A DNA stretch of 64,000 nt, taken from Grimontia indica. Its GTDB lineage: Bacteria > Pseudomonadota > Gammaproteobacteria > Enterobacterales > Vibrionaceae. Both the position numbers and the translations under genes were made by a program. The stretch spans positions 124,001 through 188,000 of the forward strand of contig NZ_ANFM02000002.1 in assembly GCF_000333895.2 (NCBI RefSeq). The letters are read 5' to 3'. This document shows, piece by piece, positions 9,333 through 19,156 of this stretch; the stretch's first letter is position 1, and every line of letters begins with the position of its first letter. Under the pieces are notes generated by a model, which was given only the letters and a program-made list of their open reading frames with translations, was not told the origin of the DNA and searched no databases.

Positions 9333-10046
9333 ATCAATTAACGATGCTTTCTGAATCGCTACAATGTCCTGAATACCTTTGGTTGCCAGAGACAACATGG
9401 CATTAAGCTCATCGGCAGTGAACGGTTCCGCTTCTGCAGTACCCTGCACTTCAATCATGCGGCCATCTTCCAGCATCACCACGTTCATATCCGTGTCTGC
9501 TGCCGAGTCTTCCACGTATTCCAAATCGCAGATTGGCGTCCCTTCAAAGATACCCACAGAAACTGCTGCGACATGACCTTTCATTGGGTTCTCTGCCAGC
9601 TTACCTTCGCTAACCAGCTTGTTCAGCGCATCGGCCATCGCCACACTTGCGCCAGTAATCGATGCAGTGCGGGTACCACCGTCAGCCTGAATAACATCAC
9701 AGTCAACGGTGATGGTGAAATCGCCCAGCTTTTCAAGATTCACGGCAGCACGCAGGCTGCGGGCGATCAGGCGCTGAATTTCCATGGTGCGGCCGCCTTG
9801 CTTACCGTTTGCCGCTTCACGACGGTTACGGGTGTGGGTCGCACGTGGCAGCATGCCGTACTCAGCAGTGACCCAGCCTTGTCCTTTCCCTTTCAGAAAG
9901 CGCGGCACGCCTTCTTCAACGCTTGCGGTACAGATAACTTTGGTATCACCAAACGCCACCAGCACAGAACCTTCCGCATGGGCGGTAAAATGACGGGTAA
10001 TTGTGACTGGACGAATTTGACCAACTTCTCTGCCGCTAGGACGCAT
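9330..10046 (-). CDS. rph: Ribonuclease PH
   Basis: Phosphate-dependent 3'-5' exoribonuclease that trims tRNA 3' ends; hexameric RNase PH fold. 238 residues from the ATG at 10046 (MRPSGR), chosen over a GTG three codons upstream because AGGTG lies 6 nt in front of it. Conserved blocks include [35 protein letters not shown] and [18 protein letters not shown]. No frameshift, unlike E. coli K-12 rph. Its translation probably also governs the pyrE attenuator downstream. Confidence 0.96.
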   Translation of the reverse strand: MRPSGREVGQIRPVTITRHFTAHAEGSVLVAFGDTKVICTASVEEGVPRFLKGKGQGWVTAEYGMLPRATHTRNRREAANGKQGGRTMEIQRLIARSLRAAVNLEKLGDFTITVDCDVIQADGGTRTASITGASVAMADALNKLVSEGKLAENPMKGHVAAVSVGIFEGTPICDLEYVEDSAADTDMNVVMLEDGRMIEVQGTAEAEPFTADELNAMLSLATKGIQDIVAIQKASLID

Positions 10047-10226
10047 AGGATTCACCTGTTTATAAATGCTGAATTTCGTTAACCGGCGATTATAACGGCT
10101 TCACCTTTTACACGCTAATACAAAGCGGTCTTGTCTGCTTTTTTCTTCTGTTTCCCGTCATGCTGCTGACATAAAAGGCAGCGACTGCGTATAATCATCA
10201 CAACTTTCATCAATGAGTGAACTTCA

Positions 10227-11090
10227 ATGATCCACAGTATGACTGCCTACGCCCGTCGGGAAATCAAGGGCACATGGGGCACAGCCGTTTGGGAAATCCG
10301 CTCGGTTAACCAACGTTACCTCGAAACCTATATCCGCATGCCAGAGCAGTTCCGTGGCCTTGAACCAATCATTCGTGAACGATTCCGTTCCCGTCTTGCC
10401 CGCGGCAAGGTGGAATGCAACTTGCGCTTTGAAGCCAATCAGTCAGCTAACACTGAACTTAAAATCAATGAAGAGTTGGCTAAGCAGGTGATTCACGCGG
10501 CGAAGTGGATCAAAGAAATGTCCGGCGAGGGCAATATTGGTCCTTTCCAGGTACTGCAGTGGCCGGGTGTGATGGAGACCCCAGAGCAGGACATGGACGT
10601 GATCAACAAAGCCTTGCTGGAAGGTTTCGACAAAACTGTTGATGACTTCATCGCTGCACGTGCCAGCGAAGGCGACAACATGAAAGCGCTGATTGAGCAG
10701 CGTCTGGAAGGCATTGCCGCAGAAGTGGTGAAAGTACGCGCGAAAATGCCGGAAATCCTGCAATGGCAACGTGAACGTCTCCTGACCAAGTTGGAAGAAG
10801 CGAAAGTCGAACTGGACGCCAACCGCGTGGAGCAGGAAATCATCTTGTTGGCTCAAAAATCTGATGTTGCGGAAGAGCTGGATCGCCTTGACTCTCACGT
10901 ATCAGAAACCAAGAAGATCCTGAAAAAAGGTGGCGCTTGTGGTCGTCGCCTGGACTTCATGATGCAGGAATTCAACCGCGAGTCGAACACGCTGGCTTCA
11001 AAATCCATCAGCACGGACATCACTGCTTCTGGCGTTGAACTGAAAGTGCTGATCGAGCAGATGCGCGAGCAAATCCAAAACATCGAGTAA
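10227..11090 (+). CDS. yicC: YicC family endoribonuclease
   Basis: 287 residues beginning MIHSMTAYARRE, the typical N-terminus, with IRSVNQRYLE and a C-terminal DUF1732 region (RLDFMMQEFNRESNTLASKS). YicC proteins have been linked to endoribonuclease activity on small RNAs; nothing here refines that. Divergent from rph (180 bp between starts, shared promoter region) and followed by a strong terminator before gmk. The rph-yicC-gmk order is conserved in gammaproteobacteria. Confidence 0.93.
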   Translation: MIHSMTAYARREIKGTWGTAVWEIRSVNQRYLETYIRMPEQFRGLEPIIRERFRSRLARGKVECNLRFEANQSANTELKINEELAKQVIHAAKWIKEMSGEGNIGPFQVLQWPGVMETPEQDMDVINKALLEGFDKTVDDFIAARASEGDNMKALIEQRLEGIAAEVVKVRAKMPEILQWQRERLLTKLEEAKVELDANRVEQEIILLAQKSDVAEELDRLDSHVSETKKILKKGGACGRRLDFMMQEFNRESNTLASKSISTDITASGVELKVLIEQMREQIQNIE

Positions 11091-11106
11091 TCGATACGAA
11101 AAGCTG

Positions 11107-11135
11107 AAAAGCCCGGTCTTTGTGCCGGGCTTTTT
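11107..11135 (+). terminator. yicC terminator
   Basis: GCCCGG / CCGGGC stem with an 8-nt loop, flanked by AAAA and TTTTT. Confidence 0.85.
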
Positions 11136-11175
11136 GTTCCCGCTTTAGGTTGCAGCCATTATTGGGTTATCCTAA

Positions 11176-11865
<690 letters not shown>

Positions 11866-11891
11866 TAAGCATCGCTATTGAAAGATGTTTG

Positions 11892-11920
11892 TTGTTTAGG
11901 TCAGTTCGCTTTTGTATAAT
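11892..11920 (+). promoter_or_regulatory. Sigma-70 promoter of rpoZ-spoT
   Basis: TTGTTT (-35) and consensus TATAAT (-10) with a 17-bp spacer, 40 bp before the rpoZ start and just after gmk. Confidence 0.8.
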
Positions 11921-11959
11921 TTTCGGTCATTTTGATTTTATTACTTACTGGAGTTCTTC

Positions 11960-12235
11960 ATGGCACGCGTAACCGTTCAAGACGCTGTTGAAAAAATTGG
12001 CAACCGCTTCGATCTAGTATTGGTAGCAGCTCGTCGCGCACGCCAAATGCAAACTGGTGGTAAAGACTCACTGGTTCAGGAAGAGAACGATAAGCAAACT
12101 GTTATCGCTCTGCGTGAAATTGAGGAAGGCCTGATCACTAAAGAGATCCTGGATGCACGTGAGCGCCAAGAGCAGCAAGAACAAGAAGCTGCAGAAATGG
12201 CTGCTGTAAGCACCATCACAGGTACTCTTCGCTAA
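11960..12235 (+). CDS. rpoZ: RNA polymerase omega subunit
   Basis: 91-residue omega subunit that helps fold and assemble the beta' subunit of RNA polymerase and, in E. coli, forms part of a ppGpp site. The N-terminus [20 protein letters not shown] and the [11 protein letters not shown] segment are diagnostic. The acidic Gln/Glu-rich C-terminus is typical. spoT follows after 24 bp without a terminator, so the pair is an operon. Confidence 0.97.
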   Translation: MARVTVQDAVEKIGNRFDLVLVAARRARQMQTGGKDSLVQEENDKQTVIALREIEEGLITKEILDARERQEQQEQEAAEMAAVSTITGTLR

Positions 12236-12259
12236 TTTAACTTCAGGGAAACAGGCAGA

Positions 12260-14368
12260 TTGTATCTCTTCGATAGCCTGAAAGAAGTCGCAGCACAATA
12301 CTTGCCGGAGTCGCACTTAGAGGCACTCCGGCAAGCGTATTTGGTCGCGCGAGATGCCCACGAAGGGCAAACCCGCTCAAGCGGGGAACCATACATCATC
12401 CACCCTATCGCCGTTGCCCGTATTCTTGCGGAGATGCGCCTCGATCACGAAACCTTGATGGCAGCGCTGCTGCATGACGTGATTGAAGACACTGACGTTA
12501 CCAAAGAAGACCTGCAACAACGTTTTGGCGATACCGTCGCCGATCTGGTAGATGGCGTCTCCAAGCTCGATAAGCTCAAATTCCGCGACCGTCAGGAAGC
12601 GCAGGCGGAGAACTTCCGCAAAATGATCATGGCCATGGCCCATGACATCCGCGTAATCCTCATCAAACTCGCTGACCGCACGCACAACATGCGTACATTG
12701 GGTGCATTGCGTCCAGACAAACGTCGCCGCATTGCCCGCGAAACCCTCGAGATTTTCTCGCCACTGGCGCACCGTCTGGGTATCCACAACATCAAAGTGG
12801 AACTGGAAGAACTTGGCTTTGAAGCCCTCTATCCAACCCGGTACCGCGTGTTGCGCGAAGTGGTGATTCATGCCCGCGGCAACCGCAAAGAGATGATCCA
12901 GAAAATCCACGCCGAAATTGAAGGCCGCCTCCAGGATGCGGGTATCAATGCCAAGGTGTTGGGTCGTGAGAAGAACCTCTACTCCATCTACAACAAGATG
13001 AAGAACAAGGAGCAACGCTTCCACACCATCATGGACCTCTATGCCTTCCGCGTGATTGTCGATTCGGTGGATACCTGTTATCGCGTGCTGGGGCAAATGC
13101 ACAATCTGTATAAGCCACGCCCGGGCCGCATGAAAGACTACATCGCAGTACCGAAAGCCAACGGCTACCAATCGCTTCATACCTCCATGATCGGCCCTCA
13201 CGGTGTCCCTGTTGAAGTACAAATCCGTACCGAAGACATGGATCAGATGGCGGACAAAGGTGTTGCGGCTCACTGGGCATACAAAGACGGTGCAGACCGT
13301 GCTGGCGGCGGTGGTACCACCGCGCAGGTGCGCGCGCAACGTTGGATGCAAAGCCTGCTGGAACTTCAGCAAAGTGCAGGTAGCTCGTTTGAATTTATCG
13401 AGAGCGTGAAATCAGACTTATTCCCGGACGAGTTGTTCGTGTTTACGCCGAAAGGCCGCATTGTTGAAATGCCTGTTGGCGCAACCGCTGTGGACTTCGC
13501 TTATGCCGTGCATACGGACGTCGGTAACTCTTGCGTCGGCGCGAGGGTGAACCGTCAGTCTTATCCACTCAGTCAACCGCTGAAAAACGGCCAGACCATA
13601 GAGATCATCACAGCCCCTGGCGCGCGTCCAAACGCGGCGTGGCTCAACTATGTGGTGACTTCCCGTGCGCGTACCAAGATTCGTCAGGTACTGAAAACCA
13701 AGCGTCGCGAAGAGTCTGTAATTCTGGGTCGCCGTCTTCTGAACCACGCCCTTGGCGAGAAGAATATTCAGGACATCGAGCTAGAAAACATCGACAAGGT
13801 CTTGCACGATCTCAAGCTCGAAAGCGAGGAAGATCTGCTGGCAGATATCGGTGCTGGTGAGCTGATGAGCGTGGTGATTGCCAAGCGTCTGCTTGGTGAT
13901 GCTGACAGCCTGGAAGAGCAAGGCGGATGCCTGCCAATCCGTGGCGCTGAAGGTATCTTGCTGACTTACGCGAACTGTTGCCGCCCTATTCCGGGCGATC
14001 ACATCGTCGGACACGTCAGCCCAGGTAAAGGGTTGGTCATTCACCGTGAAGAATGTGCCAACATCCGCGGTTATAGTCAGGAGCCAGACAAATATATGTC
14101 TGTCGAATGGGGTGATGACATTGATCAGGACTTTGCGACCGCACTGCGCGTTGACATGCTCAACCATCAGGGCGCACTGGCCGATTTGACCAACACCATT
14201 GCCGCAACAGGCTCTAACATTCAGGGTTTGACGACGGAAGAGCGTGATGGCCGTCTGTATACGATTTACGTGAAACTCACGACTCATAACCGTGTCCATC
14301 TGGCAAATATCATGCGCCGTATCCGTATCATGCCGAATGTGGTGAAAGTCAGTCGTCAGAAAAACTGA
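12260..14368 (+). CDS. spoT: Bifunctional (p)ppGpp synthetase/hydrolase SpoT
   Basis: Stringent-response enzyme of 702 residues. The N-terminal HD domain (hydrolase; HDVIEDT about residues 72-78) is followed by a synthetase domain (REKNLYSIYNKM, YAFRVIV), a TGS domain (VFTPKGRIVEMPVGATAVDFAY), and a C-terminal ACT domain. The start is a TTG at 12260; E. coli SpoT also uses TTG and shares the N-terminus MYLF..L, so this rare start looks real. Co-transcribed with rpoZ. Domain content matches SpoT rather than RelA because the HD motif is intact. Confidence 0.95.
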   Translation: MYLFDSLKEVAAQYLPESHLEALRQAYLVARDAHEGQTRSSGEPYIIHPIAVARILAEMRLDHETLMAALLHDVIEDTDVTKEDLQQRFGDTVADLVDGVSKLDKLKFRDRQEAQAENFRKMIMAMAHDIRVILIKLADRTHNMRTLGALRPDKRRRIARETLEIFSPLAHRLGIHNIKVELEELGFEALYPTRYRVLREVVIHARGNRKEMIQKIHAEIEGRLQDAGINAKVLGREKNLYSIYNKMKNKEQRFHTIMDLYAFRVIVDSVDTCYRVLGQMHNLYKPRPGRMKDYIAVPKANGYQSLHTSMIGPHGVPVEVQIRTEDMDQMADKGVAAHWAYKDGADRAGGGGTTAQVRAQRWMQSLLELQQSAGSSFEFIESVKSDLFPDELFVFTPKGRIVEMPVGATAVDFAYAVHTDVGNSCVGARVNRQSYPLSQPLKNGQTIEIITAPGARPNAAWLNYVVTSRARTKIRQVLKTKRREESVILGRRLLNHALGEKNIQDIELENIDKVLHDLKLESEEDLLADIGAGELMSVVIAKRLLGDADSLEEQGGCLPIRGAEGILLTYANCCRPIPGDHIVGHVSPGKGLVIHREECANIRGYSQEPDKYMSVEWGDDIDQDFATALRVDMLNHQGALADLTNTIAATGSNIQGLTTEERDGRLYTIYVKLTTHNRVHLANIMRRIRIMPNVVKVSRQKN

Positions 14369-14391
14369 TTTAAAACCCAGGCACCAAACAC

Positions 14392-14417
14392 AAACGCCCG
14401 CCCTTTGCGGGCGTTTT
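14392..14417 (+). terminator. spoT terminator
   Basis: 10-bp perfect stem AAACGCCCGC / GCGGGCGTTT, CCTTT loop, T run. It separates spoT from trmH. Confidence 0.85.
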
Positions 14418-14437
14418 TATAAACGAGAAAAAACACC

Positions 14438-15130
14438 ATGACACCAGAACGTTTTGCACGCATCCATGGAGTGTTGGCCACCCGCCAGCCGGACCTTACT
14501 GTGTGCATGGAAGAAGTCCATAAGCCCAACAACATCTCCGCCATTATTCGCACTGCGGATGCTGTCGGTGTCCATCAAGTTCATGCCGTCTGGCCGAAAG
14601 ACAGCAAAATGCGCGCATTGGGCGGCACCTCTGCAGGTGCACGAAACTGGGTGGACGTTGTCACCCATGACAACACACCAGAGGCGTTTGAAACCCTGAA
14701 AGCTAAAGGCATGCAGATACTGGTGACCAACCTGTCTGATACCGCCGTTGATTTCCGTGAGATTGATTACACCAAACCGACCGCCATCGTGATGGGTCAG
14801 GAAAAGACCGGCATCAGCAAGCAAGCGCTTGAATTGGCTGATCAAGACATCATCATTCCCATGATAGGTATGGTACAGTCACTGAATGTCTCGGTCGCCA
14901 GCGCGCTGATTTTGTATGAAGCGCAGCGCCAACGCCAAAACGCAGGCATGTACCAGCGTACACGCACTTTGATCCCACAAGCGGAAGTTGACCGCATCAT
15001 CTTCGAGCGTGGTCATCCTGTGTTGGCAAAAGTCGCCAAACGTAAAGGCCTGCCTTACCCAGATTTGGATGAAGAAGGCCAAATCGTTGCCGATGAAGCC
15101 TGGTGGGCCAAGATGCAGGCAGCGAAATAA
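14438..15130 (+). CDS. trmH: tRNA (guanosine(18)-2'-O)-methyltransferase TrmH
   Basis: SPOUT-class methyltransferase that 2'-O-methylates G18 in the tRNA D-loop. 230 residues. Motif 1 (NNISAIIRTADAVGVHQVH), motif 2 (PTAIVMGQEKTGIS) and motif 3 (IPMIGMVQSLNVSVASALIL) form the trefoil-knot SAM site. It sits between spoT and recG, as in E. coli, and is only 17 bp past the spoT terminator, so its promoter probably overlaps the terminator region. Confidence 0.95.
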   Translation: MTPERFARIHGVLATRQPDLTVCMEEVHKPNNISAIIRTADAVGVHQVHAVWPKDSKMRALGGTSAGARNWVDVVTHDNTPEAFETLKAKGMQILVTNLSDTAVDFREIDYTKPTAIVMGQEKTGISKQALELADQDIIIPMIGMVQSLNVSVASALILYEAQRQRQNAGMYQRTRTLIPQAEVDRIIFERGHPVLAKVAKRKGLPYPDLDEEGQIVADEAWWAKMQAAK

Positions 15131-15168
15131 GCCTGTAATCGTATTGATTTAGGAGAGATGAACACACC

Positions 15169-17250
15169 ATGCGCGCGTCAATGTTGGATGCCGTTCCCGT
15201 TACCTCGCTGACCGGAGTCGGCGGCAAAATGGCAGAGAAGCTGGAAAAGCTCGGGCTTTTCACGGTGCAGGATCTGCTATTCCATCTCCCCTACCGCTAT
15301 GAAGACCGCACCCGCATCTGGCCTATCATGAGCCTGATGCCGGGCCAGCATGCCACCGTTGAAGGTGAAGTGGTTAGCAACAACACTGTCTTTGGGCGTC
15401 GCCGTATGCTGACGGTGAAAATCACAGACGGTAACGGCTCGCTCACGCTGCGTTTTTTCAACTTCAATGCGGCAATGAAAAACAGCCTTGAACAGGGCAA
15501 ACGCGTCAAAGCTTACGGCGAAATCAAACGCGGTCAGGGTGGCCTTGAAATCATCCATCCTGAATATAAAGTCTTCTCCGAACCCACAGAGCTTTCACTG
15601 GAAGAAACCCTGACGCCGGTTTACCCAACCACAGAAGGCCTTCGCCAGTTGACGCTGAGAAACCTGACCGATCAGGCGCTTGAGTTGCTTGATGGTGCTG
15701 CGGTGCAGGAACTCTTACCGGAAGGCTTATACGACAGGCAAATCACCCTGCGTGACGCCCTGAAAATCCTGCATCGTCCAACACCGGATATTTCGGTGAC
15801 CCAGTTGGAGAAGGGTGAACACCCTGCTCAGAAGCGCCTCATCCTAGAAGAGCTGTTAGCGCAGAACCTCTCGATGCTCGCGGTTCGCAGCAAGTTACAG
15901 CAAGATCCGACATTTTCGCTGCCGCCTTCTACCGAGTTAAAGCCAAAACTCTTGGAATCCTTGCCATTTACGCCAACGGGCGCGCAATCACGCGTGGTGG
16001 CTGATATCGAACGCGATATGGGATTGGAAAAGCCCATGATGCGTCTGGTACAGGGTGATGTGGGCTCAGGCAAAACCTTAGTGGCTGCACTCGCTGCATT
16101 GCAGGTGATTGAGCAAGGCTATCAGGTTGCTTTGATGGCACCGACTGAACTCCTTGCTGAGCAGCATTCGATTAACTTTGCCAATTGGCTGGAGCCTTTA
16201 GGCATTTCCGTTGGTTGGCTTGCGGGCAAACTGACAGGCAAAGCCAAAGAAGCCGAGCTTGCCAAAATCGCCAGCGGCGAAGCCAAAATGGTAGTGGGCA
16301 CCCACGCCCTTTTCCAAAAGCATGTCGAGTTTGACAAGCTTGCCCTGGTCATCATCGATGAGCAGCATCGATTTGGCGTCCACCAGCGCCTTGAGCTTCG
16401 TGAGAAAGGGATGAAGCAAGGCATTCATCCCCACCAGCTCATCATGACTGCGACGCCTATTCCACGCACGCTGGCGATGACCGCCTATGCCGATCTCGAC
16501 ACCTCCATCATCGACGAGCTGCCACCGGGACGCACACCGATCCAAACCGTTGCCGTGCCGGATACCCGACGTATCGACATCATCAACCGTGTCCACGCGT
16601 CCTGTTTGGAAGAAGGACGTCAGGCTTACTGGGTGTGTACCTTAATTGATGAGTCTGAGGTGTTAGAAGCGCAAGCTGCCGCAGAAACGGCCGATGATTT
16701 GGCACGTGCTCTGCCCGATCTAAAAATCGGCCTGGTACATGGCAGGATGAAAGCGGCAGAAAAACAGGAAGTGATGCAGGCGTTTAAATCCGGTGAGCTT
16801 CATCTTTTGGTCGCCACTACCGTGATAGAAGTCGGCGTGGATGTGCCAAACGCCAGCCTGATGATCATCGAAAACCCAGAGCGTCTCGGTCTGGCGCAAC
16901 TTCACCAGCTTCGTGGTCGTGTCGGACGTGGTTCCGTCGCCAGCCACTGTGTGCTTTTGTATCACGCACCGCTGTCAAAGACCGCCACCCAGCGCTTAGG
17001 TGTATTGCGTGAAAGCAGCGATGGTTTTGTGATTGCCCAGCGCGATCTGGAAATTCGTGGTCCAGGTGAGCTCTTGGGTACCAAACAAACGGGGATGGCA
17101 GAGTTTAAAATTGCCGATTTGGTCCGCGATCAGAAACTCATCCCTGAAGTGCAGAAACTCGCGTTGTATCTGCACCAAAACTATCCGGACAACGCCAAAG
17201 CCATTATCACCCGCTGGCTTGGTAACAACGACAAGTACAGCAACGCATAA
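15169..17250 (+). CDS. recG: ATP-dependent DNA helicase RecG
   Basis: Branch-migration helicase that remodels stalled forks and R-loops. 693 residues: an N-terminal wedge/OB domain (residues 1-150) precedes superfamily 2 helicase motifs. Visible motifs are Walker A GDVGSGKT, motif II DEQH in DEQHRFGVHQR, TATPIPRT (motif III), and QLRGRVGRG (motif VI). The AGGAG ribosome site at 15151 is rather far (13 nt) from this ATG. An out-of-frame ATG lies closer to it but opens only a 17-codon frame, so I keep 15169. Confidence 0.96.
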   Translation: MRASMLDAVPVTSLTGVGGKMAEKLEKLGLFTVQDLLFHLPYRYEDRTRIWPIMSLMPGQHATVEGEVVSNNTVFGRRRMLTVKITDGNGSLTLRFFNFNAAMKNSLEQGKRVKAYGEIKRGQGGLEIIHPEYKVFSEPTELSLEETLTPVYPTTEGLRQLTLRNLTDQALELLDGAAVQELLPEGLYDRQITLRDALKILHRPTPDISVTQLEKGEHPAQKRLILEELLAQNLSMLAVRSKLQQDPTFSLPPSTELKPKLLESLPFTPTGAQSRVVADIERDMGLEKPMMRLVQGDVGSGKTLVAALAALQVIEQGYQVALMAPTELLAEQHSINFANWLEPLGISVGWLAGKLTGKAKEAELAKIASGEAKMVVGTHALFQKHVEFDKLALVIIDEQHRFGVHQRLELREKGMKQGIHPHQLIMTATPIPRTLAMTAYADLDTSIIDELPPGRTPIQTVAVPDTRRIDIINRVHASCLEEGRQAYWVCTLIDESEVLEAQAAAETADDLARALPDLKIGLVHGRMKAAEKQEVMQAFKSGELHLLVATTVIEVGVDVPNASLMIIENPERLGLAQLHQLRGRVGRGSVASHCVLLYHAPLSKTATQRLGVLRESSDGFVIAQRDLEIRGPGELLGTKQTGMAEFKIADLVRDQKLIPEVQKLALYLHQNYPDNAKAIITRWLGNNDKYSNA

Positions 17251-17252
17251 AA

Positions 17253-17274
17253 AAAGGGCGGATATCCGCCCTTT
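17253..17274. terminator. Bidirectional terminator recG/GntR gene
   Basis: Perfect 22-bp palindrome AAAGGGCGGAT / ATCCGCCCTTT between converging genes, flanked by A and T runs. Confidence 0.8.
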
Positions 17275-17297
17275 CTTCATTCAACCAGTGTTGCTAA

Positions 17298-17669
17298 TCA
17301 GTCTTCCCAATACTGCATCACCAGCGCCATCACTTCTGATTTGCTGTAACCCACTTCCCGGGCATCATCAATTAGCGCTTTCAGGGTGGGCTCTATAAAT
17401 CCAAAGCGGTCTTCCATCCTGCCCTGCAGTCCTTGCCGCGCAACAATCATGCCCACACCGCGTTTACGTTCTAACCAGCCTTCTTCTTCCATGTTTTGGT
17501 AGCAACGTGAAATCGTCATCGGATTGATATTCAACTCTGCCGCTAACTTTCTGACAGAAGTCAGCTTCTCCCCAGGGATGAGCGTCCCGGCAACAATCTG
17601 ACGCTGAATTTGCGTCATCAGTTGTTTGAACTTCGGGGACGGATCCTGCGGGTCGATGACTATCTTCAT
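17298..17669 (-). CDS. GntR-family transcriptional regulator, YtrA subfamily
   Basis: 123 residues: an N-terminal winged helix-turn-helix (about 10-75; SVRKLAAELNINPMTISRCY as recognition helix) followed by the short two-helix YtrA-type C-terminus, with no large effector domain. YtrA regulators normally precede the ABC-transporter genes they control, but here the only downstream gene is the converging recG, so it is an orphan regulator. The palindrome just upstream (17693-17703) suggests self-regulation. Its targets are unknown. Confidence 0.85.
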   Translation of the reverse strand: MKIVIDPQDPSPKFKQLMTQIQRQIVAGTLIPGEKLTSVRKLAAELNINPMTISRCYQNMEEEGWLERKRGVGMIVARQGLQGRMEDRFGFIEPTLKALIDDAREVGYSKSEVMALVMQYWED

Positions 17670-17692
17670 GTTTCATCTCTGCTGTATCGGCG

Positions 17693-17703
17693 CTGTATTA
17701 CAG
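17693..17703. promoter_or_regulatory. Probable autoregulatory operator of the YtrA-type gene
   Basis: CTGTATTACAG is a perfect 5+1+5 palindrome 24 bp upstream of the GntR-family start. It lies immediately after a plausible minus-strand -10 (TAATAC). A half-copy (CTGTAT) repeats 9 bp closer to the gene. Confidence 0.45.
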
Positions 17704-17762
17704 TATTAGCAGATGATTCAAACATGAGACAAGTTTATGAGTGGATTTTCATATCAAAAAAT

Positions 17763-17793
17763 AAAAAAACGCGGATTCAGGCTCCGCGTTTTT
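17763..17793 (-). terminator. ompR-envZ terminator
   Basis: AAAAACGCGGA / TCCGCGTTTTT stem with a TTCAGGC loop, 17 bp beyond the envZ stop. Confidence 0.85.
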
Positions 17794-17809
17794 CTCTGTA
17801 AAGATGCTT

Positions 17810-19153
17810 TTAACGCCGCTTTCTCGGCTGGCGTTTAGCCACTGGCAAGACAATTTGCGCCCGCAAGCCGCCCTGTGAGCGCTGGCTGAGTTTTAGCGTA
17901 CCGTTATGCTGCTCAGTAATACGCTTGACGATGGCAAGTCCAAGGCCAGTGCCTTCACTGCCCCGCGCGGTGTCGCCACGGGTAAAGGGCTGTAATACTG
18001 TGTCAATCTGATCGGCTGCGATACCCGGTCCATTATCTTCCACCGCAATCCACTGATGTCGACGGTCGGCAGACGTACCGGTACTGATTTTGACCCAACC
18101 GCCACCATAGCGCACTGCATTCACCACCAAGTTAGTCACCGCACGGCGGATAGCCACTTCGTTAGCATCTAGCTTTCCAACCAGCTCGCCTTTAGATACT
18201 TCAAGGTCATGCCCTGTTGCACCATCAGCGACAGACACATCTTCGGCCACCACATTCAGGTCAATCTCTGTCATGTCCTGAAGCTGAACCGAACGCAAGT
18301 AATCCATAAACTGGTTGATGATTTCATTACACTCTTCAGTGTCTTTAATCATGCTCTCAGCCAGATAACTGTCTTCCGGCGACATCATTTCAGTCGCTAG
18401 ACGAATCCGGGTCAACGGCGTACGGAGATCATGACTGACACCTGCCATCAGCAGTGCCCTGTCTTCCTCCAGTTTGCGAATGCCTTCGCTCATCTGATTA
18501 AACGCTTTCGTCACCGCACGGATATCTGATGCACCTCGTTCCGGCAAGGGCTCGGGGAATTTGCCGTGTCCCACATCCTGCGCCGCACGTTCCAGTGCCG
18601 CCAATGGTCGGTTCTGCACCTTAATAAACATCCAGCCGCCCCCGATCACCAGTAAGGCGATAAACATGGAATAGAAAAACAGGGGTTGGAAGTCATCCTG
18701 ATGCAGCTCAGACAGCGGTATCCGCATTACGTAACCGGGGAACGCCTCACTTTCCAGCCAGAGCACATAGTTCTTCGACTCTAGGCTGATACGCGCTTCC
18801 GTCGGGGCACCGAGCTTCTCAGACATGTCCGCACTGAGATAATCCACTGACGCGGCGTTATCAAACTCCTCCATCATCGCTGGCTCATCGTCATCGTGCA
18901 TGGTGACGCCAAGCTTCTCGAGTAACTGACGACGTAACAGTTCATCCATGTGATAAACCTTGCCGTTCGATAACAGCAAATCGTCATCCAGCATGACTTC
19001 GATTTCATGAGCGAGGATTTTGTTGAACTGTTTGATGCTTGGCAGCAGGGCGTAGTTGAGGATGGTAAGGTAAGAGAAGATCTGGCTGGCAATCAGAAGG
19101 CCAGCCAGCACCACGAGCGTACGAGCAAAGTTACTGCGTGGAGAGAAGCGCAT
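17810..19153 (-). CDS. envZ: Osmosensor histidine kinase EnvZ
   Basis: Inner-membrane sensor kinase of 447 residues that phosphorylates and dephosphorylates OmpR. Order: TM1 (about 12-34), a periplasmic domain, TM2 (about 160-180), HAMP, H-box [12 protein letters not shown] with the phosphorylated His near 241, then the ATPase domain with NAVRYGG (N), VEDNGPGIA (G1) and GTGLGLAIV (G2). It begins 3 bp after the ompR stop, so they form an operon. The periplasmic part is rich in Asp/Glu ([18 protein letters not shown]). Proline-rich end QPRKRR. Confidence 0.95.
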   Translation of the reverse strand: MRFSPRSNFARTLVVLAGLLIASQIFSYLTILNYALLPSIKQFNKILAHEIEVMLDDDLLLSNGKVYHMDELLRRQLLEKLGVTMHDDDEPAMMEEFDNAASVDYLSADMSEKLGAPTEARISLESKNYVLWLESEAFPGYVMRIPLSELHQDDFQPLFFYSMFIALLVIGGGWMFIKVQNRPLAALERAAQDVGHGKFPEPLPERGASDIRAVTKAFNQMSEGIRKLEEDRALLMAGVSHDLRTPLTRIRLATEMMSPEDSYLAESMIKDTEECNEIINQFMDYLRSVQLQDMTEIDLNVVAEDVSVADGATGHDLEVSKGELVGKLDANEVAIRRAVTNLVVNAVRYGGGWVKISTGTSADRRHQWIAVEDNGPGIAADQIDTVLQPFTRGDTARGSEGTGLGLAIVKRITEQHNGTLKLSQRSQGGLRAQIVLPVAKRQPRKRR

Positions 19154-19156
19154 TAA

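Noticed and set aside
12377-13372. 331-residue minus-strand frame opposite spoT
   Set aside because: His- and Val-rich antisense frame over a strongly conserved spoT reading frame; no motif.
15158-15211. Short open frame starting right behind a good ribosome site before recG
   Set aside because: Only 17 codons, out of frame with recG, and the ribosome site is too close to its ATG; it may merely explain the odd spacing for recG.
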